Shown here: piece after piece, positions 55,698 through 64,000 of the stretch
Layout: the number at the start of each line of letters is the position of its first letter
Position numbering within the stretch: position 1 is the first letter of the stretch
Source of the DNA: an uncultured Paracoccaceae bacterium
GTDB taxonomy: Bacteria; Pseudomonadota; Alphaproteobacteria; Rhodobacterales; Rhodobacteraceae
DNA length: 64,000 bases
Assembly (NCBI GenBank): GCA_947493255.1
Contig: CANLQK010000004.1
Coordinates: forward strand, 186,001 to 250,000
Direction: 5' to 3'
Position numbers and translations under genes: made by a program
The notes under the pieces: generated by a model
Seen by the model: the letters and a program-made list of their open reading frames with translations, nothing else
Database searches by the model: none
Told to the model about the DNA's origin: nothing

Positions 55698-55946
55698 TTT
55701 CGAATTGGCGGAGCCAATCCGAGGGGTGCGGTCTGCGGTAGCGAGAAATGAGTATTTATGAACCAAAGAAAGTAAGAAGGTATTCAGGTTAATCGCGGAG
55801 CCTGACTGCACGGTACAAGCTGGAAATCCGATGGCCGCTACCGGAGAAAGTCGCCCCGTGTACTGGCGCTAAGCGATCCGCTGCACGGCGGCGCATCTCT
55901 TTTGGGTCACCTATACCCCCGTTAGACGCGAAGTTTTTGGTCCGCG

Positions 55947-56372
55947 CTAAACGCTCGGAATATCAAAGTTGGCGCGCGCAAGTTCAAACCCTTCGAAGCG
56001 AAAACCGGGGCTTACCGTACAGCCGACTAGGGTCCAGTCACCGGTTGTTTCGGCCGCTTGCCACCAATCTTTTGGTACGATCCCTTGGGGGCGCTGGCCG
56101 CCAAGGATATCGGGCCCGAGCAGAACGTCCTGTCTCTCGCCATCTTCCGACTGTGCCAGTTTCAAAACCAACGGGGCCCCCGCATAGTAATGCCAAATCT
56201 CCACCGCATCCACGCGGTGCCAATGGCTCGGCTTGCCAGCCTTCAGCAGAAAATAGATGCATGTCCCATGGGGGCGCCCTTCGGCAGTTTCATCAACCCA
56301 TGTCTGGCGGTAAAATCCGCCTTCCGGATGGGGTGATAGGTTCAGGGAGGCGATAATATCTTGTGCTGTCAT
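55947..56372 (-). CDS. Cupin DUF985 family protein
   Basis: A 141-residue single-domain cupin. The family pattern is intact: LNLSPHPEGGFYRQTW, GTCIYFLLKAGKPSHWHRVDAVEIWHYYAGAPL with metal-ligand-like histidines, and a final strand set ending GCTVSPGFRFEGFELA. Family members have no well-established enzyme activity; some have sugar epimerase-like resemblance. The stop lies next to the non-coding nrdJ region, and the start is near the divergent FAD oxidoreductase, 44 bases away. Confidence 0.88.
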   Translation of the reverse strand: MTAQDIIASLNLSPHPEGGFYRQTWVDETAEGRPHGTCIYFLLKAGKPSHWHRVDAVEIWHYYAGAPLVLKLAQSEDGERQDVLLGPDILGGQRPQGIVPKDWWQAAETTGDWTLVGCTVSPGFRFEGFELARANFDIPSV

Positions 56373-56416
56373 TGGGTTACGCTAGGCTAATCAAAGGATA
56401 AATCCAAGGGGGCGCT

Positions 56417-57472
56417 ATGAGCGTGATCGTTGTTGGTGGCGGTATAATTGGCGCAAGCATTGCATGGCACCTGTCAACGATGGGCGCAGATGTGACCGTC
56501 GTGGATGCCGGTCTGCCAGCTGCTTCGCAAACGTCGTTTGGATGGATCAATGCCAGCTTCTACGCCGACGCGGCCCATCACAGATTGCGTGTTGCCAGCA
56601 TGGCGGCCTACGAGGACCTATCAGCGCAGCTGGACCTCTCCGTAAATAAATGTGGCGCCTTGTGGTGGGAAGAACAGGGGGCCGCGCTTCATAAGATGAA
56701 GTTCGATCTGCAAGCTATTGGCTACAAAGTGAAATACCTAAACAGCGAGGCTTTGTATGCTGCTGAACCCACGCTGGTTGTACCCGCGACAGAAGCCTTG
56801 CAATTTCCGTTCGAAGCCGCAGCAGAACCCGCCAATGTTGCAACGCAATTGCTAAACGCAAGCGGTGCGAAAATTGTGAGAGGCGCGAAGGTGCAATCGA
56901 TAACGGTCGATGGCGTTGTGACTGGGGTGCAAACAGATATTGGACACATTCCCGCCGACAAGGTTGTGGTCGCCGCCGGAACAGGGACAGAAAAAATCAT
57001 GGGAACGGCTGGCGTGTCGGTTCCAATGTTGCGCCGCCCTGGTGTTTTGGTCACGACCCAGCCAATCGCTGCAAAAATCGACCATATTCTGGTAACTCCC
57101 AACGGCGAGGTTCGCCAATTGCCTAATGGGCGTTTGATGGCCTCCGCGGTTGCGAACCACCAAGGTGATGATGCGTCGGAAATTTCCGAAACCCCAACTC
57201 AAATCGCGGAACGGGTGTTGGCTTGGCTGTCACCGATGATCGGCACCGATCTGGTCTGCCATTCCGTCGATTTGGCATTTCGGCCCATGCCGGTAGATGG
57301 GCTACCGGTGATTGGTGCCGTCGGCGCGCCTGGATTGCATGTGGCGGTTATGCATTCGGGTGTCACCTTGGCGGCCATAACAGGGGCTGCCACAGCGGCC
57401 GAGGTTTTAGGGCAGGGACAAGACCACTATGCTGATCTGCTCGCACCGTACCGCCCGGCACGTTTCCAATAA
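56417..57472 (+). CDS. FAD-dependent (DAO-type) oxidoreductase
   Basis: A 351-residue D-amino acid oxidase-like flavoprotein. The N terminus VIVVGGGIIGASIAWHLSTMG is the FAD-binding Rossmann motif (G-x-G-x-x-G), and VVVAAGTGTEKIMGTAGVSVPMLRRPGVLVTT is the typical interior stretch. The C-terminal end PVIGAVGAPGLHVAVMHSGVTLA again fits FAD binding. The amine substrate is unknown. Divergent from the cupin gene, and it converges with eno, where a shared terminator lies 4 bases after its stop. Confidence 0.85.
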   Translation: MSVIVVGGGIIGASIAWHLSTMGADVTVVDAGLPAASQTSFGWINASFYADAAHHRLRVASMAAYEDLSAQLDLSVNKCGALWWEEQGAALHKMKFDLQAIGYKVKYLNSEALYAAEPTLVVPATEALQFPFEAAAEPANVATQLLNASGAKIVRGAKVQSITVDGVVTGVQTDIGHIPADKVVVAAGTGTEKIMGTAGVSVPMLRRPGVLVTTQPIAAKIDHILVTPNGEVRQLPNGRLMASAVANHQGDDASEISETPTQIAERVLAWLSPMIGTDLVCHSVDLAFRPMPVDGLPVIGAVGAPGLHVAVMHSGVTLAAITGAATAAEVLGQGQDHYADLLAPYRPARFQ

Positions 57473-57501
57473 AATAGGGCCCCCGAACAGTCGGAGGCCC
57501 T
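57471..57501 (-). terminator. Terminator between eno and the FAD oxidoreductase
   Basis: On the minus strand AGGGCCTCCGA and TCGGGGGCCCT form 11 base pairs with a 4-base loop, followed by ATTTTATT. It serves eno and sits directly behind the convergent oxidoreductase stop codon, so it may work in both directions. Confidence 0.8.
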
Positions 57502-57522
57502 GTTTCTGTTCGTATTTCCTGA

Positions 57523-59744
<2,222 letters not shown>

Positions 59745-59777
59745 CAGTTAAACCCCAGCCGAACGCGAAGCAGAATT

Positions 59778-60200
59778 TTAGGTATCATCGGACGTGTCCT
59801 TTTTCACACCGTATAGTTCCAAACGGTGTCCTTTTAACTCGTACCCCAGCTTTTCCGCGATGCGATCTTGAAGGGCTTCGATTTCGGCGTCGATAAACTC
59901 GATCACTTCGCCTGATTGCAGATCAATCAAATGGTCGTGGTGTTCGCCGCCGGCGGTTTCGTATCGTGCACGTCCATCGCCAAAATCGTGCTTCTCCAGA
60001 ATTCCGGCTTCTTCAAACAACTTTACCGTTCGGTAAACTGTCGCCAATGAAATGCGAGGGTCCGCCGCCGACGCACGCGCGTATAGTTCTTCAACATCGG
60101 GGTGGTCATCTGCCGATTCCAATACGCCCGCAATCGTGCGGCGTTGATCTGTTAGGCGCAGGCCCTTTGTTTCACAGCGCTTTAGGATGCTATCAGTCAT
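59778..60200 (-). CDS. fur: Fur-family metal-responsive regulator
   Basis: A 140-residue Fur-superfamily regulator. DNA-binding part: CETKGLRLTDQRRTIAGVLES and SLATVYRTVKLFEEAGI, then the metal-binding region with HDFGDGRARYETAGGEHHDHLIDLQSGEVIEF, including the HHDHL histidines. The four-cysteine structural zinc site of classical Fur is not present, which in alphaproteobacteria fits the Mur/Fur type that senses manganese. The assignment as Mur is inference. It lies between a GNAT gene and a DMT transporter gene on the same strand. Confidence 0.88.
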   Translation of the reverse strand: MTDSILKRCETKGLRLTDQRRTIAGVLESADDHPDVEELYARASAADPRISLATVYRTVKLFEEAGILEKHDFGDGRARYETAGGEHHDHLIDLQSGEVIEFIDAEIEALQDRIAEKLGYELKGHRLELYGVKKDTSDDT

Positions 60201-60233
60201 GACGGGCCTGTTTTCGTTGTCTTGACCTCAGTG

Positions 60234-61031
60234 TTACGCGATTGACGCCGCAGGGGCCAGAGGGCGCACGCGACCCATATGCACCCATGTGCCGCCTAAC
60301 CGAACAAGATCTGCACCGGTGCCCAGTTTAAACCGCGCCAACCCCGCCGCATGTTCTGTGTCGACAAGACCGAGGTCAAAATCTGTATGTCCCCAGCAGG
60401 CCAATCGCCGTGCTGCATGATCCAGTAACACACGAGACGCTTGTAGTGTTTTCCCGTCTGGTGAAGACCACGCCGTTTGATAGGTCGCAGACGGGCCATG
60501 ACGCAGCACCAAACAGGCCGCAACGGGCGTGCCATCTTTATGGGCTTCAAAAATAACGGCGCTGTTAGCTGTGTTCCTTGCAAATGCGGCCATCACAGGC
60601 ACCGGAAGTGCTTGAAAACGGCGCTGTTTCGCCATCTCAGCAGCGTGATCGAACAACCAATGTGCAGATCCATCCCACGTAATCTCTCGAATTTGCAATC
60701 GGTTTCCCAGTCCTCTGCGCAGCTGGTTACGCCATTTACCGTTCATGTGTTTCTCTAGGTCCGGTGCACCAATGTCCCAGCGTGCGATATGAGCCGGAGT
60801 GATGATCTGACGGTAGCCCGCAGCACGGTAAAGGTCTGGTGTATCGGTTTCAGCATTCATGATTCGCGGCCTTTGGGCCAAAGCATGTGCTGCAATGCGG
60901 GACGCAAATCGAACGTTTCCGAGAATCGGAAACCGGCGTTCGATAATCAAAGGTGCGCGTGACGCGATCAGCACACCAAGCGCGTCTAATGCGCGTGCGA
61001 AAGGTTCGGATTGTTGCAGGGGCAGGGCCAT
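60234..61031 (-). CDS. GNAT-fold (FemAB/BioF2-like) acetyltransferase
   Basis: A 265-residue protein with the GNAT-like double-domain layout of the BioF2/FemAB-like acyltransferases. Typical pieces: GNVRFASRIAAHAL near the start, MNGKWRNQLRRGLGNRLQI, AVIFEAHKDGTPVAACLVLRHGPSATYQTAWSSPDGK and ASRVLLDHAARRLACWGHTDFDLGLVDTEHAAGLARFKLGTGA. Acceptor unknown. A 9-base inverted repeat (CACTTAACC with GGTTAAGTG) lies just upstream of its start. It is the head of the GNAT, fur, DMT, eno series on the minus strand. Confidence 0.82.
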   Translation of the reverse strand: MALPLQQSEPFARALDALGVLIASRAPLIIERRFPILGNVRFASRIAAHALAQRPRIMNAETDTPDLYRAAGYRQIITPAHIARWDIGAPDLEKHMNGKWRNQLRRGLGNRLQIREITWDGSAHWLFDHAAEMAKQRRFQALPVPVMAAFARNTANSAVIFEAHKDGTPVAACLVLRHGPSATYQTAWSSPDGKTLQASRVLLDHAARRLACWGHTDFDLGLVDTEHAAGLARFKLGTGADLVRLGGTWVHMGRVRPLAPAASIA

Positions 61032-61036
61032 AAAAA

Positions 61037-61073
61037 CACTTAACCCCGCCTTTACCTAAGACGAGGTTAAGTG
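61037..61073. promoter_or_regulatory. Inverted repeat CACTTAACC-N19-GGTTAAGTG
   Basis: Perfect 9-base arms with a 19-base spacer lie 6 bases upstream of the GNAT start codon, between it and the small plus-strand open frame. It could be an operator or a stem in the leader. The arms overlap the expected ribosome binding region of the GNAT gene. Confidence 0.4.
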
Positions 61074-61077
61074 ATGT

Positions 61078-61188
61078 ATGAAGCATTTGCCTCACATACC
61101 TGCACCACGTCCAACGCCGTTTCTTGCGGCTGTTATTGCTGCGGTGCTGGCGTTTCTCGGGGGCGGGCTGTTGACCCTTCTAACCTAG
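61078..61188 (+). CDS. Possible small membrane protein (36 aa)
   Basis: A 36-residue frame, [20 protein letters not shown] with a hydrophobic helix (about residues 15-36, ending GGGLLTLLT). The end overlaps the convergent tyrS stop by 9 bases. GAGG lies 11 bases upstream, a rather long spacing. Composition fits a short single-pass protein, but no homologue is known to me and the frame may be spurious. Confidence 0.35.
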   Translation: MKHLPHIPAPRPTPFLAAVIAAVLAFLGGGLLTLLT

Positions 61189-62427
61189 TTGAACCAAGGC
61201 ATGGCGCTTCTTGCCCGCGCTCAACTTGATCGGCTCTGCCAAATCTGCAGCCGAAATGCGCATTCCGGCATCACCCAAGGCTTCATCATTCATCTTTGCG
61301 CCGCCTTCGGCGATCAAGCGTTTGGCCTCTTTGCCAGTTCCCGCAAGCCCAGACTTAACAATCAACTGAACGATCGAAATGCCGTCGCCAATATCATCCG
61401 CGCTCAACGTCAGGGTCGGCAGGTCGTCTCCAACGCCACCTTTTTCGAACACTTCTTTTGCGGTCTGCGCCGCCGCATTCGCAGCTTCACGACCGTGTAG
61501 AAGGGCCGTCACCTCGTTTGCCAACGTGATCTTTGCGTCGTTAATCTCGGACCCTTCCAAGGCACCCAAACGGTCGCATTCTTCAACGGGCATTTCGGTA
61601 TACAGCTTCAAGAACCGGCCAACGTCCGCATCCGTTGTATTGCGCCAAAACTGCCAGAATTCGTAAGGGGACAACATGTCCGCGTTCAACCAAATCGCTC
61701 CTTGCTGCGACTTACCCATCTTTTTGCCGTCGCTTGTGGTCAACAATGGCGATGTCAGCCCGAATATCTGGTTTTCCAAAACGCGGCGTGTCAGGTCGAT
61801 ACCATTGACGATATTGCCCCATTGGTCTGACCCGCCCATTTGGAGCAAACAGCCATAACGGCGGTTTAGCTCGAGGAAGTCATAGGCCTGCAAAATCATG
61901 TAGTTGAACTCAAGGAACGACAAAGACTGTTCGCGATCCAAACGCGATTTCACACTTTCAAATGACAACATCCGGTTCACCGAAAAATGCCGACCAATGT
62001 CGCGCAAAAAGTCGAGGTAGTTCAGCTCGTCCAGCCATTCAGCGTTGTTCAACATCAATGCTGGCAATTCGGCATCGTAATCAATGTAGGCTGAAAAGAC
62101 CTTTTTGATACCGGCGATATTGTCATCAATTTGGTCAGCCGTCAGGAGGGGGCGTTCGTCTGCGCGAAACGACGGGTCGCCAACCTTTGTGGTGCCGCCG
62201 CCCATCAGCGTAATCGGCTGGTGTCCGGTTTTCTGCAGCCAACGCAACATCATAATCTGGATCAAGGACCCAACGTGCAAAGACTTCGCTGTCGCATCAA
62301 AGCCAATGTAGGCTGGGACAACACCGGCGGCGAATGCCTCATCCAAACCTTGATAATCCGTGCAATCGGCCAAAAAGCCCCGTTCAATCATGATGCGGAT
62401 GAAATCGGATTTGGGATGGTAGGTCAT
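61180..62427 (-). CDS. tyrS: Tyrosyl-tRNA synthetase
   Basis: Class I aminoacyl-tRNA synthetase charging tRNA-Tyr. 415 residues. The HIGH-type motif is in [22 protein letters not shown] and [11 protein letters not shown] is the KMSKS equivalent, a KMGKS variant. The tyrosine-binding site is around [12 protein letters not shown]. The C-terminal S4-like RNA-binding domain ends [15 protein letters not shown]. It is divergent from anmK across 61 bases. Confidence 0.97.
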   Translation of the reverse strand: MTYHPKSDFIRIMIERGFLADCTDYQGLDEAFAAGVVPAYIGFDATAKSLHVGSLIQIMMLRWLQKTGHQPITLMGGGTTKVGDPSFRADERPLLTADQIDDNIAGIKKVFSAYIDYDAELPALMLNNAEWLDELNYLDFLRDIGRHFSVNRMLSFESVKSRLDREQSLSFLEFNYMILQAYDFLELNRRYGCLLQMGGSDQWGNIVNGIDLTRRVLENQIFGLTSPLLTTSDGKKMGKSQQGAIWLNADMLSPYEFWQFWRNTTDADVGRFLKLYTEMPVEECDRLGALEGSEINDAKITLANEVTALLHGREAANAAAQTAKEVFEKGGVGDDLPTLTLSADDIGDGISIVQLIVKSGLAGTGKEAKRLIAEGGAKMNDEALGDAGMRISAADLAEPIKLSAGKKRHALVQLG

Positions 62428-62488
62428 AGCGTCGTCCTGTTATCGTTCGGGACAGTCTATAGAACCCTCATCAGGCAAGGGAAAGAGT

Positions 62489-63592
62489 ATGTTGAAAACG
62501 GATCGCTGTCGTGTCGTTGGGGCCATGTCAGGAACGTCACTAGATGGTGTCGATGCCGCAGAAATTGTTACTGATGGCCACGAGGTTTTCGAATTCGGAC
62601 CATCCGCGTTTTTTCCCTACACACCCGCCCAGCGCGATACGTTGAAAGGGGCGCTTGGGAAATGGCCCGAGGATGACATTGCTGATGTCTGCGAACTCAT
62701 CGAAACAGTGCATGCGCAGGCCCTCATTGGGTTCGAGGCTGCAGAATTGGTCGGCTTTCACGGCCAAACTCTTGCCCATGACCCGAAAGGCAAACAAGGC
62801 GCGCCGCGCACCCACCAAGCAGGGGACGGCGCTATATTGGCCGAAGTGTTGGGTAAGCCGGTCGTCTGGGACTTCCGCACCGCAGATGTGCAAATGGGCG
62901 GCGAGGGCGCACCGCTCGCGCCGTTTTACCATTTCGCATTGGCCAAACACATGAAGGCAACCGCCCCAATAGCGATCCTGAATTTGGGCGGGGTCGGCAA
63001 CATCACCTGGGTTGATCCGTCCCAACCATTGCCAGAAACCGAAGGTGCCTTGCTGGCCTTTGACACAGGGCCAGCCAATGCACCTTTGAATGACCTAATG
63101 TTGGAAAAAACCGGCAACCCTTTTGACAAGAACGGCGTGACAGCCTCCAAGGGCGTTGTGAACGAACAGGTCATCACAGAGTTCCTGAACCACCCTTATT
63201 TTTTCCGTATGGCACCGAAATCGCTCGACCGCGATGACTTTAGCGCCCTCAACACTGCCGTTGCTGACCTGTCATTAGAAGATGCCGCAGCGACACTGAC
63301 AATGGCCTGCGCCGCGTCGGTTGCCGAAGGTCTAAAGCAATGCCCTCAGCCACCAACACAGCTTCTGGTGACCGGCGGTGGGCGCCTGAATGCGACATTG
63401 ATGAAAATGATTGCGGACCGGACAGACCTTCCTGTCGCCCCGATCGAAGACGCTGGTTTTGATGGTGATATGCTCGAAGCGCAGGCGTTTGCGTTTTTGG
63501 CTGTACGGGTCGCGAAAGGGCTTCCCACCAGCGCATCAGGCACCACGGGTGTTGCCGCTGCGATTGGTGGGGGAACTCTCTCGCGCCCTTAA
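62489..63592 (+). CDS. anmK: Anhydro-N-acetylmuramic acid kinase
   Basis: Phosphorylates and opens 1,6-anhydro-N-acetylmuramate during peptidoglycan recycling. 367 residues, typical length. Motifs visible: VGAMSGTSLDGVDAAEI (phosphate-binding loop), VGFHGQTLAHDPKGKQGAPRTHQAGDGAILAEVLGKPVVWDFRTADVQMGGEGAPLAPFYH, and ILNLGGVGNITWV with FDTGPANAPLNDLM. The ATG at 62489 follows GGGAAAGAG. It is divergent from tyrS and followed after 3 bases by a convergent methyltransferase gene. Confidence 0.96.
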   Translation: MLKTDRCRVVGAMSGTSLDGVDAAEIVTDGHEVFEFGPSAFFPYTPAQRDTLKGALGKWPEDDIADVCELIETVHAQALIGFEAAELVGFHGQTLAHDPKGKQGAPRTHQAGDGAILAEVLGKPVVWDFRTADVQMGGEGAPLAPFYHFALAKHMKATAPIAILNLGGVGNITWVDPSQPLPETEGALLAFDTGPANAPLNDLMLEKTGNPFDKNGVTASKGVVNEQVITEFLNHPYFFRMAPKSLDRDDFSALNTAVADLSLEDAAATLTMACAASVAEGLKQCPQPPTQLLVTGGGRLNATLMKMIADRTDLPVAPIEDAGFDGDMLEAQAFAFLAVRVAKGLPTSASGTTGVAAAIGGGTLSRP

Positions 63593-63595
63593 CGA

Positions 63596-64000
63596 TCAAG
63601 CCGGAAGGTGAATGTTAAACCTCGACCTAATCGCGGCATCTAATTCTGGGTTAAACCGCGCAGCGGATCTCGTGGCCAAGATCGCTTCTTTCTTCGCAAT
63701 GGCGGATTGTACCAAGTTGGGTCGATCGTTTTCGGCCCATTCTTTCGGGCTCATCCGGTTGCCCAAGGTGGGATAGACGCAATCGCGTTCCATATGGCTC
63801 AGCGTGCGGTCTGTCCCAAGGTAGTGCCCCGGACCGCCCATACAGACCTCGCGCATCTGGTCGAGCGCCATAGTTTCGTCGTCCACCTCAATCCCGCGAA
63901 CACAGCGTTGGGCCTGACCAATCAAATCATCACCCAAAATCAGGCTTTCATGGCAGAACCCCAGCAAAGACGCATGCATCCCAGCCGCTTCATACACCAT
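63596..64000 (-). CDS. MttB-family trimethylamine methyltransferase-like protein (C-terminal part)
   Basis: The last 134 residues of a trimethylamine methyltransferase (MttB) family protein, whose start lies outside the right edge. The visible piece includes ASLLGFCHESLILGDDLIGQAQRCVRGIEVDDETMALDQMREVCMGGPGHYLGTDRTLSHMERDCVYPTLGNRMSPKEWAENDRP, well conserved in this family. Roseobacter members are mostly pyrrolysine-lacking methyltransferases acting on quaternary amines with corrinoid proteins; the pyrrolysine position is outside the window. It converges with anmK. Confidence 0.85.
   Translation of the reverse strand: MVYEAAGMHASLLGFCHESLILGDDLIGQAQRCVRGIEVDDETMALDQMREVCMGGPGHYLGTDRTLSHMERDCVYPTLGNRMSPKEWAENDRPNLVQSAIAKKEAILATRSAARFNPELDAAIRSRFNIHLPA

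Larger units (their letters stand above)
55543..55946. other. Non-coding region between nrdJ and the DUF985 gene
   Basis: In these 404 bases a candidate structured RNA with a terminator occupies about 55556-55697, followed by a 6-base-pair hairpin ATTGGC-N3-GCCAAT (55704-55718). A 14-codon frame at 55748-55792 (MSIYEPKKVRRYSG) is too short and unsupported to call. Nothing else coding is convincing on either strand. Confidence 0.6.

Noticed and set aside
55748-55792. 14-codon open frame MSIYEPKKVRRYSG
   Set aside because: Too short and without a ribosome binding site or known relative, although the composition is protein-like.

Overview
The window looks like a chromosomal segment of a roseobacter-type alphaproteobacterium (Rhodobacterales, Rhodobacteraceae sensu lato). 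This rests on gene content and order: trpGDC-moaC-moeA-lexA beside comEC, gltX and gltA, a fused indolepyruvate:ferredoxin oxidoreductase, a GTA-type endolysin/holin pair, two DUF1127 mini-genes and an MttB-family methyltransferase. The DNA is of moderate GC with no compositional break. I see no insertion sequence, integrase, CRISPR array or rRNA. One tRNA (tRNA-Pro, TGG) is present. Genus is not determinable by eye; an Octadecabacter/Loktanella-like genome would fit.

Layout. 1-2.6 kb: LysR regulator, CBS protein, coaD, a thioredoxin-like exported protein. 2.6-10.7 kb: two DUF1127 genes with matching operator-like repeats, two GAPDH genes separated by a 47-residue membrane protein and a VOC protein, a DUF808 membrane protein, a DUF4329 lipoprotein and transketolase. 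10.8-15.7 kb: a coiled-coil gene overlapping zapA, converging on a bolA-small membrane genes-grxD operon that lies downstream of purL and a cysteine-cluster protein with an apparent CTG start. 16-23.4 kb: a LysR gene divergent from the 1137-residue indolepyruvate oxidoreductase, then an acyltransferase, murI and argC. 23.4-28.5 kb: ccmE, an endolysin-holin pair, ccmF, ccmH, and an enoyl-CoA hydratase. 28.5-40 kb: an RTX-type protein, gltA, gltX, comEC, lexA, moeA, moaC, trpC, trpD, trpG. 40.2-49 kb: divergent polysaccharide deacetylase, an unknown gene coupled to trpE, a PpiD-like isomerase, an aminotransferase, gpt, a LysE exporter, fabI. 49.1-57.5 kb: pdxH, a double cold-shock protein, DUF192, tRNA-Pro, class II ribonucleotide reductase nrdJ, a structured 3' RNA candidate, a DUF985 cupin and an FAD oxidoreductase. 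57.5-64 kb: eno, a DMT transporter, a Fur-family regulator, a GNAT protein, tyrS, anmK and the C-terminal end of an MttB-family protein.

Most of the window is housekeeping: central carbon metabolism (two gap genes, tkt, eno, gltA), tryptophan synthesis, molybdopterin synthesis, cytochrome c maturation, purine, pyridoxal and fatty-acid synthesis. The less ordinary items are (i) GCTGC-N3-GCAGC repeats exactly 54 nt upstream of both DUF1127 start codons, (ii) two AGGTCA-N7-TGACCT sites 33 bp apart between a LysR gene and the indolepyruvate oxidoreductase, (iii) the GTA-type lysis cassette inside the cytochrome c maturation operon, whose endolysin carries a dockerin-like calcium loop, (iv) a CTG start overlapping the purL stop, (v) a lipoprotein with a complete JAMM-like metal motif, and (vi) two structured RNA candidates. 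I found no clear evidence of a wholly new multi-gene system. Several starts were moved from the longest open frame to an internal codon because of a Shine-Dalgarno match or family alignment.
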